DNA of 64,000 nt from Takakia lepidozioides. Lineage: Eukaryota; Streptophyta; Takakiopsida; Takakiales; Takakiaceae. This document shows positions 1-10,879 of this stretch, in pieces (the stretch's first letter is position 1; every line of letters begins with the position of its first letter). The stretch spans positions 43,214,001 to 43,278,000 of the forward strand of contig CM060733.1 in assembly GCA_030704615.1 (NCBI GenBank). Direction: 5' to 3'. The notes under the pieces are model-generated. The model searched no databases and had not been told where the DNA came from. It was given only the letters and a program-made list of their open reading frames with translations. Made by a program: the position numbers and the translations under genes.

Positions 1-1334
1 TAAAGGAAACCACAAGCCCTTGAGGAGGGGAAAAATTCACCCGCCTTCAGATCGTGCCTCACCCAACACAGCGTGCACGGTTAGTGCGACATGCCCATGA
101 GGAGTTGGGGCATTTTGGAGTGCGACGCACTCATAGTTTACTGCAGGGGCAGTATTGGTGGCGTGGTATGCACACAGAGGTGCAACAGTTTGTGGCTAGG
201 TGCATGGTGTGTGACAGGGTGCGTGCTTCATTCAACGCCCCTACCCCACAGTTGCATCCTTTACCCATCATGGGATTGGGCTACAGGTGGAGTCTTGACT
301 TCGCAGGGCCTTTGTCACTGACGATGCGTCACTACAGATATGTGTTGGTGATGGTGAAGCACTTTTCCAAGTGGATTGAATTGGTTCCATTGCCTGACAA
401 GGCTAGTGAGGGGGCTGCGTATGCATTCCTGGATCGTGTGCTTAGCCGATTCGGTGCTCCAGCTGAGGTACTCACGGACCAAGGAAGAGAGTTCTTGGGG
501 GAGTTTCAGGCTTTGTGTGATAAAGCCTTGATAGACCACCGTACCACTTCTCGGGATCATCCTGAGACCGATGGCTTGGCAGAGAGAGTGGTGCACATGG
601 TGAAGAGGGGTTTGCATAAGTATGGCTTGCAAAAAGGACACCTAGGAGATTGGGATCTTCAGGTACCTTGGTTAGCCATGGGCTACAGGTTCAGCAAGCA
701 AGCATCACTTGCCTCCTTCTCACCATATTTTCTTCTCTTTGGCCGAGAGCCGGATTTGCCTGCATCTATTCGCAGGGAGGCTGCAGTAGTCCTCAACCTT
801 GATGATCCGGATGTGTGGACACAAGCATGTGCCCAACGGGCAGAGTTGTTCAAGAGAGTTATGCCTATGGCTTTTGAGAATCTTGCTATTGCCCAACACC
901 GAGACACATTGAGTATGCCACTATACGTGGAGGGGGATATCGGCCAGGTGTTCGGCATTTCCACCCTGGGGACTATGTGTATCTGCAGCAGACAGCGCCT
1001 ACGACCTTGGATGTCACAACATGACATGTGATTCTAAGGGTCAGGGAGGTGTGTGCCTTCAGGAGTGTTGATTCTGGAGGGTCGAGATGACATGGTATGG
1101 AAGGACCATGTGCGTAATTGTGCGCCATGTCACCTTCCACATGTGGATGGGAGGATAGATCCCAACCTTGCAGTGGTACCTGCAGGATTGCGTTGCATGC
1201 TATGTGGGCATGCTTGTGGTGCCGTCACTATGCTGGTGTGTGATCGATGCTCAAGAGGTTGGCACATGAGATGCTTGACACCTCTTGAGAGGGTTCCTGA
1301 TGGAGATTGGCTATGTCCACACTGTTTGGGATAG
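1..1334 (+). pseudogene. Ty3/Gypsy integrase-PHD fragment (copy 1), frameshifted
   Basis: This is the 3' part of a Gypsy pol gene, entering from outside the window. The frame at 54-910 carries the HHCC zinc finger (paired His in HAHEELGH, then CMVC) and the D,D,E integrase core (Asp in SLDFAGP, Asp in LTDQGREF, Glu in DGLAERV). Compared with the second copy at 12298-13311, one G is missing near position 914, a TGA stop lies near 1021-1030, and an extra base occurs near 1045. The frame then resumes at 1053 and ends in a PHD-type zinc finger at about 1195-1330, with a CX2C, CX2C, HX2C, then WLCPHC spacing. The PHD sits where chromoviruses normally carry a chromodomain. The copy cannot encode an intact integrase. 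The domain calls are direct reads; the chromatin-reading role is inference from the PHD family. Confidence 0.9.
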
Positions 1335-1594
1335 TGGTAGTGGATATGACTAGTGGCAGCTCACAAGACATGGGAGGCCAAACTCATAGGACTCAATACC
1401 CAAGATCTCAGGCTCAAGTTCACAGGTTGCAAGACGGCGACTAACGATGGGGCAACTCTTGTACCCGGCCTCTTGATCTATCGAGTTTGAGTATAGTAGG
1501 GACAGTGGTGGAGGACTTAGTGAGGCTATGGCCACTATCACATCTTGTGGCTACCTGGACTTAGAGGGACCTAAGCGCCAACTAGGGTGGCGAT
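1335..1594 (+). other. 3' untranslated part of Gypsy copy 1
   Basis: This stretch matches, base by base with substitutions, the segment on the other side of the PHD stop in the second copy (about 12042-12297 on the minus strand). It shares blocks around GACGGCGACTAA and CCCGGCCTCTTG. It ends in a G-rich stretch (GGGTGGCGAT), a plausible remnant of a polypurine tract, immediately before the TG that opens the terminal repeat. No open frame of note. Confidence 0.6.
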
Positions 1595-1891
1595 TGTGAT
1601 GGACTAGTGGCTGCACTAGTGGTGGCTAGTGGTGGACTAGTGACAGCCTAGTGATGGACTAGTGGCTGCCCTAGTGGTGGCTAGTGGCAGCCTAGTGGTT
1701 GGACTAGTGGCTGCACTAGTGGTGGCTAGTGGCAGCCTAGTGGTTGGATTAGTGGCTGCACTAGTGGTGACTAGTGGTGGCTAGTGGCAGCCTAGTGGTG
1801 CACTAGTGATAGACTAGTGTTTGGTGTGCACATATGTTGTGTGGTTTGGATAGCGATGTAGTTATGTAGCGATATGTATGCGCACGACAGC
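1595..1891 (+). repeat. Terminal-repeat module A with CTAGTGG minisatellite
   Basis: The module starts TGTGATGGACTAG and ends CGCACGACA. About 1605-1822 is an irregular tandem array of units built on CTAGTGG with spacers such as CTGCA, TGG and CAGC. The last ~65 bp match the A modules at 2509-2572, 11503-11593 and 11951-12041, which lack the minisatellite. The expansion is therefore specific to this copy. Confidence 0.75.
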
Positions 1892-2209
1892 TGTCAAGTT
1901 ATTTTACCACTAGTTTGAAGTTAGCCAGGAAATAGCTAGCTTTTATATATTGACATTTGGGATTGACCCAAGTGTCAATCCAGGGGCCAATACATGTTTG
2001 GGCACCTGGCGTTGTTATCTTCACGGCAGATCGCGGTGGGCTCATCTTTCTCGAGTTGAGCCTCACCGCGTCTAGCTATGGCGCCGTAGTGTGGATTTCC
2101 CATGGTGTGGGGTGCACTTGGCTCGACTTAATATATGAGTGATGTTTTCATGTGCGAGTGTGTGAGTTTGAAAGAGCTTGTATGCTTGTATCATTCTTTT
2201 CCTTATCTA
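1892..2209 (+). repeat. LTR-like module B, copy 1
   Basis: This ~318-bp segment opens TGTCAAGTTA and ends near CTTATCTAT. It matches the solo copy at 27663-27979 (opposite strand) over its whole length, and more distantly the 357-bp copies at 11594-11950 and 24722-25078. TG...CA ends in the other copies make an LTR the best guess. It is flanked on both sides by module A, which is unusual for a plain LTR. Confidence 0.65.
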
Positions 2210-2210
2210 T

Positions 2211-2572
2211 TGTGATGGACTAGTGGCAGCCTAGTGGTGGACTAGTGGCTGCACTAGTGGTGGCTAGTGGCTGCGCTAGTGGTGGACTAGTGGCAGCCTA
2301 GTGATGGACTAGTGGTTGCCTAGTGATGGACTAGTGGCTGCACTAGTGGTGGACTAGTGGCTGCCTAGTGATGGACTAGTGGCTGCACTAGTGGTGGCTA
2401 GTGGCAGCCTAGTGGTTGGACTAGTGGCTGCACTAGCGGTGACTAGTGGTGGCTAGTGGCAGCCTAGTGGTGCACTAGTGGTGCACTAGTGATAGACTAG
2501 TGTTTGGTATGCACATATGTTGTGTGGTTTGGACAACGATGTAGTTGTGTATCGATATGTATGCGCACGACA
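2211..2572 (+). repeat. Terminal-repeat module A' with CTAGTGG minisatellite
   Basis: This is the second copy of module A, directly repeated downstream of module B. It starts TGTGATGGACTAG and ends CGCACGACA. About 2216-2505 is again an array of CTAGTGG-based units. Downstream sequence (from 2573) does not continue into gag, so the element ends here or is broken. Confidence 0.7.
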
Positions 2573-2621
2573 GACCGTGCACGTTGAACTGCATCTAGTA
2601 TGTAGTTTGTACCGTGGGTGG

Positions 2622-2982
2622 TGTTGGAATTCGACAGAGAATAGAGATAAAAGATGAATTGATTACTGAGAATCTCCACCCAACGTACAACCACAACAAG
2701 CTGTGTGTCCACCCTTCGAGCTCTCCCTATTTATACTCAAATTCTAATCCAGGAATAGCTGAGATAACTATAGCATGACTCCATGCTTTTACTTAAGTTA
2801 TCCCCAAGTCCTGTTATTCTGGTACACTGACTTGAGTAAAAAATAACTAAAGCTAACTTTAGCTAACTGAAGCTTATCTTTATTGTTAATTGTGACTTGT
2901 CAGCACTGTTATTATTGAAGTTTGACTTGTCATCATAGTAACTCTAGATAGTAGTAACTTGGTCAGGAATTGATCTCCAACA
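2622..2982 (-). repeat. 3' LTR of a Ty1/Copia element
   Basis: The 361-bp LTR has inverted ends, TGTTGGA at one side and TCCAACA at the other. On the minus strand it follows directly on the coding remnant and is preceded by a purine-rich tract (GTTGAGTGGGGC, about 2983-2994) suited to plus-strand priming. No matching 5' LTR was seen, so the element is 5'-truncated. Confidence 0.8.
2728..2735 (-). promoter_or_regulatory. TATA box in Copia LTR
   Basis: The minus strand reads TATAAATA within GAGTATAAATAGGGAGAG, a good plant TATA context in the U3 part of the LTR. It would drive the Copia element; since this is the 3' LTR, any transcript would run leftward out of the element. Confidence 0.5.
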
Positions 2983-2999
2983 GCCCCACTCAACGAATT

Positions 3000-4720
3000 A
3001 TCAAGTTAAACACTTACCTACTCCCATCAAACCTCGAAAGCGTTTATGCTTTTCAACACTAAGTTATTTTGTCAAAATATCTGCAACCATGTTGTTGGTA
3101 TTGCAATATATCAGTTTGACAATTCTAGCTTCAGTCTTCTCTCGTACCAGATGATGATAAATCTCATTATGCTTTGTGCGAGCATGAAACGTTGGATTCT
3201 TCGAGAGAGCAATACACCCTTGGTTGTCATCATATATGACCATGGTATCCCTCTGTGGACGACCAATACTTGAGAGAAATGATGATAACCATAATGCTTG
3301 CCTTGTAGCTTGAGATGTAGCCATATATTCTCCCTCAGTTGAGAACATAACAATTGTAGATTGTTTCTTGCTACTCCAGCTAACACCTCCACCTGCTAGC
3401 ATAAAAATATAGCCAGATGTAAAATGGCGGTCATCAATATTACCAGCCCAATCTGCATAGCCGTATAGCTCTGCGCTTTTGCGAGCACTATCTGAGATAC
3501 CATATGAACCCAGTTGATCCATCCATTGAGGAAGGCTGTACATACATCCATCTGATGTACCTCAAGATTTTCAACGGTAGCAAACGTAAGAATCACTTGA
3601 ATTGACTCCATCCGTGCAATAGGGGAGAAGGTTTCATTGTAATTTATACCTTCAATTTGTGAAAACTCATTTGCAACCAAATGAGCTTTATACCTTGCTA
3701 CAGAACGATTTGCATTGTACTTAACCTTGAAAATCCATTTGCAGTCAACAGACTGTCGTCAAGCTTAACAAGACTCCAAGTCTTATTATCCTGAAGAGAT
3801 TGAAACTCAGATGCCATAGTTTCCTTCCAGTGTGAAGAATCCCCACTCCTCATTACATCTGACACACTTTAAGGTTCATCATTGTCAATGAAATAGGCAG
3901 AAAATACCTTTGGGGGTTTTTCAATCGTAGTAGATTGCATCTCCTCCATCTAAACCTCAACAATCTCTTCAATAATTTTTTATTCTATTTTTTCTTCATG
4001 AGTTAGAGCCAAGTTCTCTTTTCATGGTCCAAACTTGGAACTACTGTTTCCTGATGAAAGTTCCTAGACTCATTGAATATAACATCACGACTAATGATTA
4101 CATACTTGCTCTCAGGGGTATGCAACTTGTTTCTTCACAATAACCAATGAAGATACACTTAATTGTTTTTGCATCCAATTTATTCCTTACTTCGTGTCCT
4201 TATAGAGATGACATTAGTAGGAAGTTGATTCTGGAGGTATGCTGCAGTCGCCACTGCTTTTGCCCAGAAACGGTGGTCTAACCTCATGTGTTGCAACATA
4301 CACCTCACACTCTCAACAAGTGTTCGATTCTTCCTCTTGCAACTTCGTATATGGTGTGGTTGATTATTTAACAATATACCATTCTCCCTGCAAAACTGGT
4401 TAAAATTCTTTCAAATATACTCACCACCGCCATCACACCAAAGAGTTTTGATCTTTTCTTCAGTTTGATTCTCCACCAAAGTTTTGAACGCTTTGAATCT
4501 ATCGAGAACTGCAAAGTTGTTTTGCATCGTGTAGAGAAATGTTTTCCTGGAAAAATCATCAATGAAGGTCAAAGAATATTTTGCACCTCCATGAGATTCA
4601 GTTGACATAGGACTGCATAGATCTGTATGCACTAGCCCAAGAACCTTCTTTGTTCGAGAATCTCCATCCTTTGGAAATGAGTTGCGACTGGATATTCCTT
4701 ATGCCCCAACTTCGCGTGGC
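3000..4720 (-). pseudogene. Ty1/Copia integrase-RT-RNase H remnant
   Basis: Reading leftward: an integrase stretch at about 4690-4180 (HTDLCSPM, FIDDFSRKT, CDGGGEY, then KRKNRTLVES), the start of RT at 3680-3540 (FSQIEG, NETFSPIARM, VHQMDV, AFLNG), and a Copia RNase H at 3543-3064 (GYADWAG, DRHFTSGYIF, SWSSKKQ, STEGEYMA, DNQGCIALSKNP, ADILTK). RT is cut right after AFLNG and joins RNase H out of frame, so the YxDD catalytic core is gone. The integrase Glu expected before RKNRT is replaced by Lys through a compensated indel. Several frameshifts and stops follow. It is a dead, internally deleted copy. Confidence 0.88.
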
Positions 4721-5633
4721 TTGTACTCAAGTGAGCACAAATTGCACATTTTAATTTCGTTATCGTATCTTTTCAAAGAATATTCTAGGAATTTCCAGTA
4801 TATCCTCTTCTGCTCACGTGCTACCCAACCTCCATGGCCTCACCTGAATTCGATTGGGTAGCAACGCTCCACTTCCGCTGATAATTACCTATAGTTCTGC
4901 AAGATTCCCCTTCGGCTCTTGTCATTTTGCTTACTATTACTTCTACGATGGGCTCATCTACTCCTCATCATATTAGATTGGGCAATTCTCACTCAACCTT
5001 TGGGGGTTCGATCTTTACTCACTAACTATATGATGGTGTGTATGCCTTATGGTGTATCTGGGGTTTTATTTTTTTCTCCTAAATAATTCCAAAGAAAGCT
5101 TCCAGGGCCTTTGTCCCATATTATGAAAAAACACAATGATTTAAGATTTTTGGAGAAGAAACACGACCATCCCTTGGGCGGTGTCCCATGAGCAAGCTTT
5201 CCTGGTGAGGTTACTGTGAAAGAGGTTATTTTCTCCTCTCACTATAATTAAGGGGCTTGATTTGTGACGTGTTGCTTCTAGGTGTCTCCCCTTAAAAATA
5301 GAAAAAAAAGGGACCAAATTATGTTACCAGCTTGTTTCCGTCCAAGGTTGAAGTTCATCGCTAGTTCAAAGGTCCAAACAAACCTACATACTAACAGTCA
5401 TCACTGCCTGCACTAGAGGCGACATACATAATGCCAGTATCAACACTATACATGACAACTTCAAAATCACCCATTCATAAATGTTTCAAAGCAATCCACC
5501 TCACGACACTCCGATCCCTCACAGCTATTATCACCAACAAACGGCAAAAAAAATTGACTACTCTAAAGAGTTAGCCTCTAAGATGTTTGCGATTGGGTTG
5601 TACCAAAATGGTTGAGTTGTGAGAGTATGCAAT
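4721..5633. other. No gene recognised
   Basis: AT-rich sequence between the Copia remnant and the RING-finger gene. No convincing coding frame, LTR or tandem repeat was seen. The right-hand part (about 5560-5633) lies just beyond the stop codon of the RING gene and probably holds its 3' untranslated region. Confidence 0.4.
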
Positions 5634-7583
5634 TCACAAGTGAATTGTGATTGGTATTTGTGTGGATCTGGTATTGCACAACGGACACCTTTCACTTGTT
5701 TGCCAGATTTTTGCTGCACAATCAGTGCACACACTTGTATGATTACAAGGGATGAAACATGCCCTCTTTCTTGGCTCACCGCGAGGGCATTTGAATGAAC
5801 TTTCTCCCCGAAAACAGCCGTCCAAATCCTGAAAACAAACTGAGCACTCAAACCTTTGCAGCAGTTGTTTTGCCTCTTCAAGCTGCTTCTCCATGTCCAA
5901 TTCTTTCTTTGTTCCGTGACTGTTTTCCTGCACAAACTAGAGGTGATTCTGTCAAAAAATAGAACTTGAGCAAGGAGGCAGGATAAGAAAAAGTTTGAGA
6001 AGATATTCAACATACATTTATGGCCTCCTCAATCAAGTTCAACCATGCAGTCTTTTCAACAGCATGCTCCTTTTGGATCTTCTCACTCTCCCTTCTGAAT
6101 TTCTCCTCCACCTATCATCAATGACAAGATGAAGTCAGTAAGTGATAACAAAGCCACATCTGACATCTCGCAGACCTAGCGAAATATTAAACCTCCAGAG
6201 TGAGTCGACACCTATGCAGGGAGCAAGTACAGCTTTCTCTAAATCAATAGTGATGTTTACGTTAGGAAAACAATGGATAGCACAAAAAAAATTATGGGCA
6301 TTTATGTAGGTGGCTGCACCCTCTATATGATATAATGAGAAAGAATAGTAGTCAACAGAAAAATACACATTTTTCCTTTAATCCTCTGGTCCGGTAACTG
6401 AGCTTTAATCTATGGGCCTAGTCCCCTACCTTCCACCATCCCCGTCAAGCAAATAAAGGTTTCCTTCAGCCAGGAAGGTGCTCTTCTCTCCCGTTGTGGA
6501 ACTGGTTCCATGTTGGACATTGTGTGGCAAAGTGCTTGAATCAAAGGAAATAGCACTGCATTGTATGGTAATTTTAAGCATCCAATGCATTGGTGGGGTG
6601 GGGAGAGTAGAAAACGAAAGACTACACATGTATGACCAGCAAGCACTGTAGTTTGCTTAGTGCAAGCTGCTTTTGAATATCCTTCATCTCTGTCCTGAGA
6701 GAGAATGCCCACTTGCACCAGTTGCATACAAATTGATGATAAAGCCCCAAAAGCACTGGGTGTCAAAGGTCAATGCACACCTGTTGGATCTGCACAACAT
6801 TTGTAGTGCATGGGGAGGGCTCTTTAGTTGGTGAGGAGCCTTGCTTATTTGGTTTCTGGAGCAAGCCTAGCTGGTGCAACTTGTCACAGGCTGACGTGTA
6901 GCATGCACGCTCTGCCTCTGCTTTCTTGCGCCCTTTGCCCACTGCGACATAAATTTCTGCTTTGCCCTTGATTGGCATTATCAGTTCTGCCACAAACACC
7001 TGGCACCCTAATCCCCTCCTTTGTTCATACTTGCCATTCCCTTTTCCTCATCAGTTAAAAACTCCCAATACCAATGACAAAGACACCTACAATGGAAAAA
7101 AACACATAGTTGACGCAAGGTTATCACTATAACAATCCTACCTCCGCCTCAGACTCACCAACCATAATGTGGAAATCAAATCCTCAGGCTGCCCGCACCT
7201 TGGCATGATCAGGGCCAGTTGAGCGGAAAGTGATAGGCAGAGCATGGGCATTTCAGCACCGTAGATATCACAAAACGCAGCACTGGTCACCAGAAAGTTC
7301 CGGGGGTTTTCACCCCATCCTACAATGCTCTTCTTCAATCCCACCAGCACGTTCCTGTATGCCCAGTTGTTTCCACTAAAACCACACAAAATGCAATCGC
7401 CTCCCAAATGGCTTCCACAGACCACTGGTATTCCTACTAGCAGATGATCGATACATAGATTGTATACCACCCCTTTGGAAGAGACAAGCTTACTTGCAAA
7501 TGCTTGCATGCATCAATGGCAACGACTTTTTCTGACTCTTTCTTGGTAGGGGCAACACCCACCCCAAATACTTCTTTCCCATC
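5634..7583 (-). CDS. RING-finger protein with coiled coil and dsRBD-like segments (partial gene model)
   Basis: Four exons with consistent splice sites and phases can be read: 7583-7494, 6986-6781, 6111-6016 and 5927-5634 (stop TGA 5636-5634). Exon 1 ends a dsRNA-binding-like fold (GVGVAPTKKESEKVVAIDAC, the Lys-rich turn before the last helix). Exon 2 holds a second such half (VAVGKGRKKAEAERACYTSA). Exon 3 is a charged coiled coil continuing into exon 4, which ends in a C3HC4 RING (CSVC, then CNH, CTDC and CPLC). RING domains of this type usually act as E3 ubiquitin ligases; dsRBDs bind double-stranded RNA. The 5' end is not found, and further exons may lie between 6781 and 6111 or upstream. 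I do not recognise a named orthologue. The substrate and RNA partner are unknown. Confidence 0.65.
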
Positions 7584-7739
7584 CTGACAGACAACAAAAC
7601 CACTTATTAGTGCAACTCTTTCACCAGTTTCCACTGGCCAAACAAACCATACCTTTTCAGGGTGCACAGTAAACCAAGTAGCAGTTAGTAATGAGTTCCA
7701 TCTCCGAGAAAGGCTCATTAAGCTTAATATTATCCTGAG

Positions 7740-7950
7740 GAGATAGGGGACAGAATAATAGTTTTATATTATTTGACGCCTTCGGAAGGAAGCGTAAATT
7801 ATGGTGTCTCTTCACCCCGAAGGGTTACTGCCTTCCGCCTTCCGCTAGGAAGGTGGACACCTTTGTGACACCAAGGGTGGATTGAACCCACAACCACTTC
7901 TGAGGTGGTATGTGCCCATTACCACTAGGCTACAACTTGGTTGTCCAGGA
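7740..7950 (-). mobile_element. tRNA-derived SINE
   Basis: On the minus strand an RNA polymerase III A box (TAGCCTAGTGG, 7932-7922) is followed 33 bp later by a B box (GGTTCAATCC, 7888-7879). This is the spacing of tRNA-derived SINE heads. There is no closed cloverleaf, and a ~130-bp body follows, so it is not a tRNA gene. A second B-box-like string (GGTTCGAGTCC, about 7976-7966) lies just upstream without a clear A box, hinting at a dimeric or composite head. The exact 3' end is uncertain. Confidence 0.65.
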
Positions 7951-8265
7951 GACAGAATCCAGGACTCGAACCCTACTGGCAAGAATATCCACCGAAACGG
8001 GAGGGCGATCGAAGAGATTGGTAAAATACTCTGCCGCCACTCCTGCCATTGCTTTTGGGTTAGTTTGTGGAACATTCATCCCATCCCGAAGGCCGTAGAT
8101 GGATGTAGAAGCTTGATGCTGCTTAGTTTTTTGGAAAAAATAAGCAGACATTTTCTCACCCTGAAGAGACCAATTTACTCCTGCTTTCCTTTGGAGTTGT
8201 CTTCTTTGATCAATCGGAGCTCAGTTGCATTTAGCTGTATTGTAGGTTTGAAGAGTAATCAGACC
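7951..8265 (-). pseudogene. LINE ORF2 linker fragment
   Basis: The minus-strand frame reads through QRKAGVNWSLQGEKMSAYFF and on to KAMAGVAAEYFTNLF. This is typical of the region between the endonuclease and the reverse transcriptase in plant L1-type elements. Upstream endonuclease and downstream RT are not contiguous with it. It is a fragment. Confidence 0.6.
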
Positions 8266-8775
8266 TTAGAATAATTGAACAAACGGAATGAGCTGGTGGA
8301 AATCTCCTCCGGCTGAACGGAGCTCCTGAAAGATAGCCGCTCGTGACACAGTGTTGAAAGCGTTGGTGACGTCGACCTGGAGAACCACCTAATCCAGATG
8401 AAGATCAAGAGCTGCACGAATCCCCTGAACCACCGCCTCGCAACCACCTGGAGTGACGACCCCGAACTGGTGCGGAAAGAGGTGTCCGGAGAAGGTATTT
8501 CGAAATTGAAGACAAAGTGAGCGGCTGACAAGGCGGTAAAGAACCTCTCCAACTGCGATAGGGCGGATGCCAGTACCTGAGGGTTTGCTCATAGCCAACA
8601 ATCTGGAGGCCCCAAGGAGACGGGCCAATGGGGCAGGGATACGGCCAGTAGCAATAAAGGAGCAAATCTGAAATAGCTGAGAGAAGCCACTAGCAGAGTC
8701 CTATGGAGAGAAACAGTCGCGTAAGTGCTCATACAAGAGACCGAAAGGACCTGCCGCTGCAAGATGGGGCAAATG
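8266..8775 (-). pseudogene. LINE reverse transcriptase fragment
   Basis: Minus-strand frames give, in order, GPFGLLYEHL, PLARLLGASRLLAMSKPSG, RPIAVGEVLYRLVSR, PHQFGVVTPGGCEAVVQGI and DVTNAFNTVSR. This is the fingers and first catalytic motif of an L1-type RT (the Asp in VDVTNAF). The frame is broken near 8735 and stops before the YADD-type motif. On the minus strand it lies before the linker at 7951-8265, the reverse of normal order, so the two pieces are rearranged or from separate insertions. Confidence 0.7.
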
Positions 8776-9135
8776 CCTTCATCCGGACACTGCCACATGA
8801 TCGGTGGTGTCCTGGTGACAACTGAGGTGGACCTGGTGCAATCCCCGCACTGTCCTCCTCTCCTGATGGTACAAAAGCCTCTACCCAGGCTTGTTGCACA
8901 CGACAATCAGCAACCCGCTGCAAATCCTTGCTTGAACCCCACAATGGAGTGTGAGCAACCATGGCAGGCAACTCCGCCATACCATACATGTCATCCTGCT
9001 CCCCCGAAGGTGACACATGAATGAGTGTTGCCATCCAACAACTCTCCAGGCCAAGTCACTCCAGCTGTGAATGCTGCCTGTTGGCATCTTGCCTCGCTGG
9101 GCAACCGCAACTCCTCCAATAAACGTCACAGGGAG

Positions 9136-9532
9136 CTACACACGCCGGCCCTCCCCTGACTACCATCCAGGCCTATAGGAAGCTGACTCCTCCCAAAAAT
9201 CCAGGGTGAAGCCCATGGGGTACAACACTGCCCCACCAACAAGGACATCGTACAAGACCGCGTCTGTCACAATGGCCTTGGCTCTCATCACTGAGCCATC
9301 TGTAGGATGATCCGACTGTAGTCTGATAGCCAACTCACGCCGTGTCATGCCCCGAGCCTACTCTGATCCTCCCAGAGATGTCTGTATCTGGAAAGGGCAC
9401 GGCTCCATATCCGCCTCTGTGAGGCCCAAGCCTGCAATAGCAGCTCTGCCCAATATCAATGGCTGAGCTCCCGAGTCCAACAAGACTCGCAGTGGCCGGT
9501 ACCTCTTGCCTGCCAGTCCACTCAAACAGCAA
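9136..9532 (-). CDS. Retroviral-type aspartic protease (left copy)
   Basis: The minus-strand frame reads RYRPLRVLLDSGAQPLILGR, with the DSGA active site at about 9486-9470. It continues to MTRRELAIRLQSDHPTDG and TDAVLYDVLVGGAVLYPMGF, the usual flap and C-terminal strands. It is interrupted only by TAG codons at 9358 and 9160 and followed by a third at 9136. It would cleave the polyprotein. The call rests on the active-site motif and its position after the zinc knuckles. Confidence 0.75.
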
Positions 9533-10125
9533 ATGCCATCCTAGTTGTCTAACATGATAACTCCAGGTGTCACCATGGTGCGCTCAATGGCTGGCCTAGC
9601 TGGCAGCTCCATCAACCTGGCAGCTGTAGCTTGCCATGGCACCGCCGTGGCAGTCTTGACCCTCAAATCCGAGGATCCCTCCGGCACTACACCTCCCACT
9701 ATCTCCGTAGAAGATGAAGTAACCTCTCTACTCTCACAGAGTGTAACTGCCAGCCTGAACACCTCAGCTGGTCTTACCCCCAGCGTCGCAATCATGGTAG
9801 CCGAGAACAATGGAGCCTGGCACACAGCTGTGGCCGCCCCCAGCAGCACACTAGTTGCCATAGCCTTGGCAACACTAGGTAGTGGTGCTGCCCGTGTAGC
9901 TCTCCCCAATGGCATAGTAAGCTCCGCCTCGGTAACAGTCGGGCGAGAACTAGGTGCCATGGACAGCGTCGACAATATCTCCGCCAATGTGAATGACTAA
10001 GGAAGCCTGGCCTGACGGCTTGCCTCCCCACATTGTGGATCCAACTCCACCTCCGCACCCCGTGGCTCAAGAACTCGTGCTGCTCCTCGAGTCACTGCCC
10101 GCAGCTGACTCCACTTGCACTAGTG

Positions 10126-10275
10126 ATAGTCCTGCCCCACACATAGTGGTAGTGGTGCCCCATCCATAGTAGTAGTGGTAGTGGTGCCCCACCCACAGTG
10201 GTAGTGGTAGTGATGCCCCACCCATAGTGGTAGTGGTAGTGGCACCCCTCACTAGTGGTAGTGCTGCCCCGCACA
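10126..10275. repeat. Short tandem repeat inside gag-protease linker
   Basis: About four to five units of roughly 30 bp are built on AGTGGTAGTGGTAGTG plus GCCCCACCCA. Located in frame between the zinc knuckles and the protease, it would encode a His/Tyr/Thr-rich stretch on the minus strand. Units differ by small substitutions. Confidence 0.7.
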
Positions 10276-10579
10276 TGAATCATATGCCTCCCATGTCTCC
10301 TCCCTCAAAAGCAGGAGGTGGACCATCCGGCCTTGGAGCCGATACCACCTGAGCTGTGGCCATGGCAGCGAGCCTCTGCTCTAGCTGCTGGAGCCGGTTG
10401 GCCATGCCTTGGTCACCACCCTGACCTCCACGTCCTTGGCCATGTTGAGCTTGCCCTTGGCCTGCACCTCGTGCCTGGCCACCTCGTCCTCTCTGGGCTG
10501 GTCCACCTCGCCCCCGGCCACCATTGTTCCCTTGGAACTCGTCTCGGCGCAACTCAGGGTGCAAACCATAGCACTGGGC

Positions 10580-10725
10580 TTCTCCATGCCCATACTTGCC
10601 ACAATGCCCACACTGCAACTGTGCAGGCTATGCCGGTGCCAAACCATTGCCTCCCTCTGGGCAATCCTTCTTGACATGGGGTCCTCCACATGTCCAGCAC
10701 ACCACATCCGCCCGTTGTTGGCCAG
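10580..10725 (-). other. Gag nucleocapsid zinc knuckles
   Basis: Two knuckles lie in one frame, separated by a TAG stop at 10628-10630. The first is CWTCGGPHVKKDC, a CX2CX3HX4C variant. The second is CGHCGKYGHGEAQC, a standard CX2CX4HX4C. They are followed by a Gly/Arg/Gln-rich basic tail (GGRGRGGPAQRGRGGQ). These are the RNA-packaging elements of gag. Confidence 0.85.
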
Positions 10726-10879
10726 CAAATGAAGGGAGAGACCCCTACATCTGAGGTCCTCTCTGCCCTTCCCTGAGCTTCACCTGAGTTCCCTTGCTAC
10801 CTTGAGCACGTTGAGGTAGTGGCTGGCTAAGAGCACCACTACCCCGTGGTGCCTCCTTAGCAAATCCCACCATGACCAC

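Noticed and set aside
3064-3543. Functional Copia RNase H gene
   Set aside because: The frame is open but RT is deleted before it and the integrase is broken; it is a remnant.
7870-7940. tRNA gene on the minus strand
   Set aside because: A and B boxes are present but no acceptor stem closes and a long unrelated body follows; SINE fits better.
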